A DNA stretch of 10,895 nucleotides, from positions 1 to 10,895 of the forward strand of contig CAJPTT010000041.1 in the NCBI GenBank assembly GCA_905373565.1, in the 5' to 3' direction. Made by a program: the position numbers and the translations under genes. A model generated the notes under the pieces. That model did not search any database. It saw nothing but the letters and a program-made list of their open reading frames with translations, and was not told the DNA's origin. This DNA comes from an uncultured Treponema sp. (GTDB taxonomy: Bacteria > Spirochaetota > Spirochaetia > Treponematales > Treponemataceae). Positions within the stretch are counted from its first letter, which is position 1, and each line of letters starts with the position of its first letter. Below, in pieces: positions 5,158-10,895 of the stretch.

Positions 5158-6090
5158 TTAATACGGTTCGCCGTTTGCTTTGGGAGCAGCAGAGTTCTTA
5201 CTAAACAGCACGAGGGCTATCAGCGTAACAAGATAAGGGAATATCTTGAGCCACACCGGCGGTATGCCGCTTAAAGCAGGGATAACCTGCGAAACGTTCG
5301 CAACGGTGCGGGCAAACCCGAAGAAGAAGGTTGCACCCAAAATACCGAACGGCTTCCATTGACCGAAGATTAAAGCGGCGATAGCCAAGAACCCGAGGCC
5401 GTCTACGCTGCCGTTAAATTCGCCTGAATAGGTTACGAGGATAATGGCGCCGCCCAATGCAGAAAGCGCACCGCTCGCACATACCGCAAAGTATCGCATT
5501 CGGTGTACATTGATACCGGCGCTCGCAACGGCGGACGGATGCTCTCCGCAGGCACGCAGCCGTAACCCGAACGAGGTCTTATACAGCAGTATCCACGATA
5601 AAATCAATATCGCCAATACCAGCCACGTACTCCAGTATGCCTGTGAAAAGAAAAGCGGTCCCAATACGGGGATTTTTGAAAGCCCGGGGACGTCCTGCCG
5701 GATAATACTTGCGACACGCACGTTGCCTGATCCCGTTACGGTACGGGCAATATAAATCGTCAATGCGGCGGCAAGCATATTGATAGCGGTACCGCTGATA
5801 ACCTGATCCGCTTTCAGCGTAATTGATGCAAAAGCATGCAGTAGTGAAAACAAAATACCGGCAATAACGGCAACTACTAATCCGATCGGAATAACTATTC
5901 CTGCCGGAACGGAGTGCTGCAGCAAATTAATCACAACCGCTGCGGAAAAACTGCCGATCAGCATAAGTCCTTCAAGACCGAGGTTCGTAACACCGCTCCG
6001 TTCGCTGTATAGTCCACCCAGAGAAGTAATCAAAAGAGGAATAGTGTATGCAATTACATAGGGAAAAATTAAGGTTAAAATATGCCACAT
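5158..6090 (-). CDS. ABC transporter permease (BPD_transp_2 family, YufQ/PnrE-like)
   Basis: A 310-residue, strongly hydrophobic inner-membrane permease with about eight to ten segments. The N-terminus IPLLITSLGGLYSERSGVTNLGLEGLMLIG is the classic start of the second permease of BmpA/YufNOPQ nucleoside importers. HPSAVASAGINVHRMRYFAVCASGALSALGGA is the cytoplasmic loop region that contacts the ATPase. It should form the channel with the permease encoded just upstream. GGAGG lies eight bases before the ATG, and only three bases separate it from the preceding stop. Last gene of the operon; a terminator follows. In T. pallidum the equivalent would be TP0323. Confidence 0.93.
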   Translation of the reverse strand: MWHILTLIFPYVIAYTIPLLITSLGGLYSERSGVTNLGLEGLMLIGSFSAAVVINLLQHSVPAGIVIPIGLVVAVIAGILFSLLHAFASITLKADQVISGTAINMLAAALTIYIARTVTGSGNVRVASIIRQDVPGLSKIPVLGPLFFSQAYWSTWLVLAILILSWILLYKTSFGLRLRACGEHPSAVASAGINVHRMRYFAVCASGALSALGGAIILVTYSGEFNGSVDGLGFLAIAALIFGQWKPFGILGATFFFGFARTVANVSQVIPALSGIPPVWLKIFPYLVTLIALVLFSKNSAAPKANGEPY

Positions 6091-6093
6091 ACG

Positions 6094-7197
6094 TTATACC
6101 TCCTCCGCAGCAAGCCCTGCCGTTTGGCGTGTGCGTATTTTTTTGGAAATCATTCCCCAAAATCGTTTAAAGAGCAAACTGGTTGCGGTAAAGTAGATGA
6201 TAACCGCAATGATAGTATCCGCAATTTCCGGCGGAACGATAGTGTTCGCGCTCATAAAGCCTTTGCCGACGTGCAGCACGCCGAAGAAAATCGAACTGAG
6301 CGCAACGCCGACCGGAGTACCGGCACCAAGTAAAGAAACAGCGATACCGTCAAACCCTTGCGAGGGCATTACGCCGATCTGCATATTCAGCGCATAGCCG
6401 GTGTAGTAGGTGAGTCCGGCTAAGCCCGACAGCGCTCCCGCAATCATCATCGAAATAACGATATTCCGGTTTACTTTAATTCCCGCATACTCCGCACAGT
6501 TGCGGTTATAACCGACCGCTTTTAATTCAAAGCCGAGGGTTGTTTTGTCCAAGATAATTTTAAGGAGAATCATCGCAAGGATACCGAGAAAGATACCGTA
6601 GTTGACGTATTCGCTGCTGAACAAGTTAGTAAGCCATGGAGTACGAAGCGAGCAGGTGACGGCAATGGATTTACTTTCCGTTTCCAGATATTCCGCTTTT
6701 AAGTAGCCCGGTACGATATAAAAGACCAGCCAATAAGCAATCCAGTTCATCATAATGGTAGAAACAACTTCGTGTACATTGAATAGCGCCTTTAATAAGC
6801 CGGGAACGACGCCCCAAAGCGCACCGCCTGCGATACCGATAAGAATCAGTACAATGAAAAAGATCGGCCGCGGCATAGATGTCGCCGATAAGGCAAACAT
6901 ACTGCCGAGCAATCCGCCGATCAGCATCTGCCCCGAACCTCCGATATTGAAGAGGCCGGTTTTAAATGCAAAAGACACGGAAAGGCCGACCAATAAGAGC
7001 GTCGTTGCCGTTGCAAGCGTATTTCCGATGCGTTCAATATTCATAAGTCCGCCGCGGAAAAGGTAAGAAAAAGCGGTAAACGGATTTTCTCCGATACAAA
7101 TAATCAAAACAGCTCCGGCAATTAAACCGAGCAATACGGCGGAAAGACTGATTACAAGGGTATTATCCGAAAGCGAAGTGTGTCTTTTTATCATCAC
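6094..7197 (-). CDS. ABC transporter permease (BPD_transp_2 family, YufP/PnrD-like)
   Basis: A 367-residue inner-membrane permease, longer than its partner as usual for this slot. The sequence GENPFTAFSYLFRGG follows the first membrane segment. FKTGLFNIGGSGQMLIGGLLG (80-100 region) and AVGYNRNCAEYAGIKVNRN plus AGALSGLAGLTYYTG are characteristic of the family. It pairs with the 5158-6090 product. Start is either GTG at 7197 or the next codon ATG at 7194; GGAGG is six and nine bases away respectively. The ATG version shares one base with the ATPase stop (TGATG), so the genes are translationally coupled. Confidence 0.93.
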   Translation of the reverse strand: MMIKRHTSLSDNTLVISLSAVLLGLIAGAVLIICIGENPFTAFSYLFRGGLMNIERIGNTLATATTLLLVGLSVSFAFKTGLFNIGGSGQMLIGGLLGSMFALSATSMPRPIFFIVLILIGIAGGALWGVVPGLLKALFNVHEVVSTIMMNWIAYWLVFYIVPGYLKAEYLETESKSIAVTCSLRTPWLTNLFSSEYVNYGIFLGILAMILLKIILDKTTLGFELKAVGYNRNCAEYAGIKVNRNIVISMMIAGALSGLAGLTYYTGYALNMQIGVMPSQGFDGIAVSLLGAGTPVGVALSSIFFGVLHVGKGFMSANTIVPPEIADTIIAVIIYFTATSLLFKRFWGMISKKIRTRQTAGLAAEEV

Positions 7198-8723
7198 TGT
7201 TGGCCTCCATGTTTGCGCGTATCTCCGGCCATCATCAATCCCACTTCCTCGACCGTCGTTTCTTCAGGGCGGACAATACCGGTTAATGCGCCGCGGTGCA
7301 TAACGGCAATACGATCCGATAAGTTGAAGATTTCGTCCAACTCAAAAGAGATGAGCAATACGGCTCGCCCTCTGTCACGGTGCTTTACCAATTCTTTATG
7401 GATTGCCTCGATAGCGCCGACATCCAGCCCACGGGTAGGCTGTACGGCAATAAGCAGTTCCGGATCAAGGGCAATTTCGCGGCCGAGGATAGCCTTTTGT
7501 TGATTCCCGCCGCTCAAGTTCCGTGCAGCCGAGTAAACCCCTTCGCCGGAGCGAACATCGAACTGCTTGGTAATATCACCTGCAAATGTGAACATCCGGT
7601 TTTTATGCAGGAACCCATGTTTTTGAAAAGGCTCTTTATAGTATGATTTGATAATCGTATTTTCGGCAATCGTATACTGCATAACCAAACCGTGTTTTTG
7701 GCGGTCTTCGGGCACCAATCCCATACCCGATTCATTGCGTTCGCGGATAGAGGTCTTTGTGATATCCTTACCGCTCAGCAGGACGGTTCCTTCCGCAATC
7801 AGCATTAATCCCGAAAGCGCATGGACAAGCTCACTCTGCCCATTCCCGTCAACCCCGGCAATACCGACGATTTCGCCTTTGTGCACTTGCAGTGAAAAGT
7901 CATTGACGGCAGGTACTTTTTTTGCACCGATAACTTTGAGGTGTTGTATATCGAGTACGACTTCGCCGGGTTGCGCGGGAGCTTTTTGTACTTTAAATTC
8001 AACCGGACGCCCGACCATCTTTGCCGCCATCTCATTTTTGGAAGTAGTTGCAACATCTATCACGTCAATGAATTTTCCTCTCCGTATGATGGTGCAGCGA
8101 TCCGCAACGTCTTTAATTTCCTGTAATTTATGGGTGATGAGGATAATGGATTTCCCTTCTTTTACCAGATTCCTCATTATTTGGATGAGTTCTTCGATTT
8201 CCTGCGGCGTTAAAACGGCGGTCGGTTCGTCAAAGATGAGCACTTCCGCATCGCGGTACAACATTTTTAAAATCTCCACGCGCTGCTGCATACCGACTGT
8301 TATATCCATAATGCGTGCATTCGGATCGATTTGTAATCCGTAACGGATGCTCAGATCTTTAATCTTTTTTTCGGCCTTATGCAAGTCGAGAAAAAAGCCG
8401 CCTTCTTTTCCGAGGATAATATTTTCGGTAACGGTAAAGTTATGCACCAGCTGGAAATGCTGATGTACCATACCGATACCGAGTTCATTGGCATCATTCG
8501 GGTTGTTGATAACCACCGGCTTACCGTTTACGAGGATTTCTCCCGCATCGGGATGGTATAAACCGAATAAGATACTCATAAGCGTGGATTTACCTGCGCC
8601 GTTTTCTCCGAGAATTGCGTGAATTTCCCCTTTTTTCACCTGCAATGTTATATCATCATTTGCAACAATACCGGGGAATTCTTTGCGGATATGGCGCATT
8701 TCGATAGCATATTGTTCAGACAG
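7194..8723 (-). CDS. ABC transporter ATPase with two nucleotide-binding domains (YufO/PnrC-like), probable CTG start
   Basis: A double ATPase energising the nucleoside importer. The first half has Walker A GENGAGKST, the family's signature VGMQQRVEI and Walker B VLIFDEP. The second half has the degenerate Walker A GVDGNGQSE, intact signature LSGGNQQK and QPTRGLD, the usual pattern of sugar/nucleoside (RbsA, YufO) ATPases, in which the second site is weakened. An ATG at 8699 begins MRHIRKEFPG, but it has no ribosome site and would lose the usual beta strand. Eight codons upstream, a CTG at 8723 gives MSEQYAIEMRHIRK, like family N-termini, with GGAAGG six bases before it. I therefore prefer 509 residues over 501. 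No ATG, GTG or TTG lies in frame between the ribosome site and 8699. Confidence 0.92.
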   Translation of the reverse strand: MSEQYAIEMRHIRKEFPGIVANDDITLQVKKGEIHAILGENGAGKSTLMSILFGLYHPDAGEILVNGKPVVINNPNDANELGIGMVHQHFQLVHNFTVTENIILGKEGGFFLDLHKAEKKIKDLSIRYGLQIDPNARIMDITVGMQQRVEILKMLYRDAEVLIFDEPTAVLTPQEIEELIQIMRNLVKEGKSIILITHKLQEIKDVADRCTIIRRGKFIDVIDVATTSKNEMAAKMVGRPVEFKVQKAPAQPGEVVLDIQHLKVIGAKKVPAVNDFSLQVHKGEIVGIAGVDGNGQSELVHALSGLMLIAEGTVLLSGKDITKTSIRERNESGMGLVPEDRQKHGLVMQYTIAENTIIKSYYKEPFQKHGFLHKNRMFTFAGDITKQFDVRSGEGVYSAARNLSGGNQQKAILGREIALDPELLIAVQPTRGLDVGAIEAIHKELVKHRDRGRAVLLISFELDEIFNLSDRIAVMHRGALTGIVRPEETTVEEVGLMMAGDTRKHGGQQ

Positions 8724-8772
8724 ATCTGGCCTTCCTTTATTTACACTGTAAACTTTTATCTAATTAATGACT

Positions 8773-8814
8773 AAAGAAAAATCCGAGGAGTACGCATTCA
8801 TACATCCTCGGATT
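8773..8814 (-). terminator. Intra-operonic terminator or attenuator after the binding-protein gene
   Basis: Ten-base perfect arms AATCCGAGGA and TCCTCGGATT (8780-8789, 8805-8814) around a 15-base loop. On the minus strand they are followed by TTTTCTTT. Partial readthrough here would give more lipoprotein than transport core, a common arrangement in ABC import operons. Confidence 0.75.
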
Positions 8815-8831
8815 ACAAAATTGCTTATCGA

Positions 8832-9923
8832 TTAACGGAATAAATCGCCCTGCTTGTCGGCAACAACGATAGATCCCGATTTGATCTGCTGATAAATTTC
8901 ATCTACTTTCTTTTGGACATCATCGGAAAGGTTGGGGTTTTCGAGAGGAATACCAACCGCGTCTTCTTTTGCAGTGAGTAATAAAGAGCGTCCGCCCTTG
9001 AAAGTGCCGTCAAGCGCTTCTTTAACCATATCAAACGCTGCACGGTCGATATACTTCATTGCAGAAGTTAAAACAGCCGATTTGCCGTCGGGGAGCAAAC
9101 CTTCGTTATACTGATTAACGTCAACGCCGACGACCCATACGTCTTTTCCGACCTGGCGGCGCGCTTTTGTTTCGTTGATTACGCCGACACCGACGCCGCC
9201 CGCCGCTGCATGGATACAGGTAACACCTCGGTCAAACATGGAAGCTGCGATCTGCTGGCCTGCTGCAATGTCGCTAAACGTTCCCTGATAAATAAAGTCT
9301 TCCGGATGCATTTCGATCTTGGTGCCGAAATTCTTGTTTGCATACATAATGCCCTGCTGCCATCCCCAATTGAATTTCTGAACGGCAGGAATTTCCATAC
9401 CGCCGATAAAGCCGAAGCGTCCTTCCTGCAGTTGAAGCGCTGCGGCAAGTCCTGCGGCAAAGCCTGCTTCTTGTTCTGCAAAGAGAATACCGATGGTGTT
9501 CGGTCCGTTTTGAGCATCATGCGAATCGGCAGGATGAGCATTACCGTCGATGAGAACGAGTTTTGCATCGGGATATTTCGTCTGCGTCTTAAAAATTGCC
9601 GTTTCAAACTTGAACCCCGGGCAAATGATGAGTTTATACCCTGAGTCATACAGATTGGAAATTTCTTTTACATAGTCCGCTTCGGTTGTTCCGACCGGCT
9701 TTAAGTATTTAACTTCAACACCGAGTTCTTTTTCTGCGCGGACAATGCCTTCCCATGTTCCCTGATTGAATGATTTATCATCAATCGTTCCCGCATCGGT
9801 AACCATACCGACTTTCATAGCTTTTTTAGCCGTCCCTTCGCTCTTTGTACATGAGCAAATGAGAAACACACTTAATGCCAGTCCGGCTGTTCCCAGTACC
9901 GTTTTTAAGCTTATTTTTCGCAT
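8832..9923 (-). CDS. pnrA: Nucleoside-binding lipoprotein (PnrA/TmpC/BmpA family)
   Basis: A 363-residue substrate-binding lipoprotein. It has a basic N-terminus, a hydrophobic signal and a spirochete-style lipobox ending SLFLICSC-like (ICSC, Cys25). The mature part opens with the family signature KVGMVTDAGTIDDKSFNQG (37-55), whose SFNQ turn contributes to the ligand pocket. LVLIDGNA (about 120-127), GGVGVGVINETKARR and VVGVDVNQYNEG follow as in purine nucleoside receptors. It delivers substrate to the permeases encoded downstream. The start is fixed by GAGGAGG seven bases before ATG. In T. pallidum PnrA (TP0319) binds purine nucleosides; that ligand here is inferred from family and operon, and other nucleosides are possible. 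Confidence 0.92.
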   Translation of the reverse strand: MRKISLKTVLGTAGLALSVFLICSCTKSEGTAKKAMKVGMVTDAGTIDDKSFNQGTWEGIVRAEKELGVEVKYLKPVGTTEADYVKEISNLYDSGYKLIICPGFKFETAIFKTQTKYPDAKLVLIDGNAHPADSHDAQNGPNTIGILFAEQEAGFAAGLAAALQLQEGRFGFIGGMEIPAVQKFNWGWQQGIMYANKNFGTKIEMHPEDFIYQGTFSDIAAGQQIAASMFDRGVTCIHAAAGGVGVGVINETKARRQVGKDVWVVGVDVNQYNEGLLPDGKSAVLTSAMKYIDRAAFDMVKEALDGTFKGGRSLLLTAKEDAVGIPLENPNLSDDVQKKVDEIYQQIKSGSIVVADKQGDLFR

Positions 9924-9951
9924 ATTTGCGCCTCCTCAAATAAGTTTAACA

Positions 9952-9980
9952 AGTATACCTCAATAGAAATGCCGTGTCAA
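9952..9980 (-). promoter_or_regulatory. Main promoter of the transporter operon
   Basis: The minus strand has TTGACA (9975-9980), exactly 17 bases, then TATACT (9952-9957). The start point would lie near 9945, leaving a leader of about 20-25 bases, too short for a riboswitch. Confidence 0.8.
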
Positions 9981-9997
9981 ATCGTTAATATAATGAA

Positions 9998-10227
9998 GGT
10001 AAACGCATCAGACTGTTAGGAGTTATCCCCCGCAAAATAACGAGGCTGTATCAGCAGAGTAACGTCAAGGAATTGACCTCCGTGTCAATTCCTTGACTGC
10101 CAGTTTTGCAAGCAAAACTGGCTTCTGAGCAGTACCACTGCCATCCTTGGCAGTTCTGAACGCGGTTCAAATGGTCTCACAGCCTCGTTATTTTGCGCTA
10201 TGGTTTTAACTACCTGATGCGTTTACC
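9998..10227 (-). repeat. Composite inverted-repeat element with internal hairpin row (element 2)
   Basis: Outer perfect 14-bp arms GGTAAACGCATCAG (9998-10011) and complement (10214-10227). Inner perfect 19-bp arms CGCAAAATAACGAGGCTGT (10031-10049) and complement (10179-10197). Inside are a 14-bp stem with six-base loop (10064-10097), an 11-bp stem (10099-10122), a 6-bp stem with six-base loop (10137-10154) and GAAC/GTTC (10158-10168). On the minus strand the two six-base loops are ACGGAG and AAGGAT. No target duplication is seen at the ends. It lies between the second chemoreceptor's terminator and the pnrA promoter. It may be a MITE-like element, a structured RNA, or both. Confidence 0.75.
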
Positions 10228-10236
10228 CATTTACCG

Positions 10237-10293
10237 GAAAAATTTCGCATAAAAAGACAGCAGCTGCCTAGAAAGAATATGTATAATGCGAAA
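10237..10293 (-). terminator. Probable terminator of the second chemoreceptor gene
   Basis: Arms TTTCGCAT (10243-10250) and ATGCGAAA (10286-10293) are followed on the minus strand by a T run (10238-10242). The 35-base loop contains a smaller GCAGCTGC palindrome. It begins 15 bases after the stop codon. The long loop lowers confidence. Confidence 0.5.
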
Positions 10294-10307
10294 GCCCTGA
10301 TACATTA

Positions 10308-10895
10308 CTACAGTTGGAACGAATCAACTTCCCGTACGACATCTTGGATAGCTTGGGCATTTTTTTGAGTAACTTCGTGGACGGTTTGGATTGCTTTGTT
10401 GATGTTCAATACATCACCGGTCATTTCGCTCATTTTCTCTGTCAGCGCTGCGGTTAGGGTATTGAGAGTCTTCATTTCCTCCGCAGTATGATGGCCGTTA
10501 TTTGCCATTTCTTCCGACTTAGTTTTTATGTCATGTGTTATACCGTTTATATCCGTAATAGCTGCGATAATTTTTTCACTTCCGGTTTCCTGCTGCTGCA
10601 TTGCCTCCAAAATACGAATTTCCTGTTCGGAAATTTTACTTACCAATGTATACACTTGTTCAAACGTTTTTTCGGTCGTATTTTCGGCATCGGTTAACTT
10701 TTGGATAATTTGTAAAGATTCTTTAATAACCGCTGCAATCTTCTTTCCTTGCATGCTTGATTCTTCCGCAAGTTTTCGAATCTCATCGGCAACAACAGCA
10801 AAACCTTTACCCGATTCACCGGCATGCGCCGCTTCTATCGCGGCGTTCATCGCCAAAAGATTGGTTTGGCTTGCCACATTTTGAATAACTTCACC
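10308..10895 (-). CDS. Methyl-accepting chemotaxis protein, C-terminal part (5' end beyond window)
   Basis: The frame is open to the right edge, giving 196 visible residues starting GEVIQNVASQTNLLAMNAAI. This is the cytoplasmic signalling domain: the CheA/CheW-contacting tip ASQTNLLAMNAAIEAAHAGE, then KGFAVVADEIRKLAEESSMQGKK, and the descending coiled coil with methylation-type Gln/Glu pairs (QQQETGSEKII). The tip is nearly identical to the chemoreceptor at 2922-4757, but the following coil differs strongly (KESLQIIQKLTDAENTTEK), so they are paralogues, not recent copies. It has no NWETF-like C-terminal pentapeptide. The sensor domain cannot be judged. The first in-frame ATG inside the window is internal and not a start. 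Confidence 0.93.
   Translation of the reverse strand, partial: GEVIQNVASQTNLLAMNAAIEAAHAGESGKGFAVVADEIRKLAEESSMQGKKIAAVIKESLQIIQKLTDAENTTEKTFEQVYTLVSKISEQEIRILEAMQQQETGSEKIIAAITDINGITHDIKTKSEEMANNGHHTAEEMKTLNTLTAALTEKMSEMTGDVLNINKAIQTVHEVTQKNAQAIQDVVREVDSFQL

Noticed and set aside
7648..8343. 231-codon open frame on the plus strand
   Set aside because: It is the antisense of the ABC ATPase, with no ribosome site and a Ser/Ile/Pro-rich composition typical of shadow frames.
9179..9649. 156-codon minus-strand frame inside the binding-protein gene
   Set aside because: Out-of-frame shadow of the well-supported pnrA gene.
9924..9950. Purine riboswitch upstream of the nucleoside transporter
   Set aside because: The predicted leader is only about 20-25 bases, far too short for an aptamer.
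10015..10210. GTTAGGA (10015-10021) and TTTTAAC (10204-10210) inside element 2, as a possible attC site
   Set aside because: The two boxes are in the reverse order for an attC (GTTA on the left, TAAC on the right) and lie in the unpaired internal loop.

Overview
The window looks like a chromosomal segment of a host-associated treponeme (an oral or related Treponema). The reasons are a purine-nucleoside-type ABC operon headed by a lipoprotein of the TmpC/PnrA/BmpA family, methyl-accepting chemotaxis proteins on both sides of it, and an array of integron-like attC sites. Treponema denticola is known to carry a large chromosomal integron. The genus call is inference from gene content. Every gene I can support is on the minus strand.

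Region 1 (1-4836) is a run of integron-type gene cassettes. Four attC-like sites (right half at 28-58; 662-738; 1758-1820; 2854-2916) and one half-site (4830-4849) separate four cargo blocks: a PemK/MazF-type toxin-antitoxin pair; a block with a 33-aa Asn-rich peptide, a GNAT-like acetyltransferase and a 68-aa protein; a second, E. coli-like mazEF pair behind a broken small gene and a hairpin cluster; and a full-length 612-aa chemoreceptor. Stop codons lie 1 to 9 bases from the outer attC box in all four cassettes. The unpaired T and G in the hairpins put the attC bottom strand on the plus strand, so cassette orientation agrees with gene orientation. No integrase is visible, so this is either the distal part of an integron or an integrase-less attC cluster.

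Region 2 (about 4837-5085) has no recognisable gene. Region 3 (5086-9980) is an orderly ABC importer operon read leftward: a strong promoter (TTGACA-17-TATACT), the substrate-binding lipoprotein, an intra-operonic terminator-like hairpin, a double ABC ATPase that probably starts at a CTG codon, and two permeases with overlapping or near-touching ends, closed by a 30-bp palindromic terminator. It should import nucleosides across the inner membrane.

Region 4 (9998-10227) is a complex element enclosed by long inverted repeats and holding a row of perfect hairpins. A related hairpin row lies at 2495-2627 in the second mazEF cassette. Read on the transcribed (minus) strand, five of the hairpins display a six-base loop of the form ANGGAN, the form bound by CsrA/RsmA proteins, while their stems differ with pairing preserved. 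This is the most unusual signal in the window. Region 5 (10308-10895) is the C-terminal part of a second chemoreceptor that runs off the right edge.
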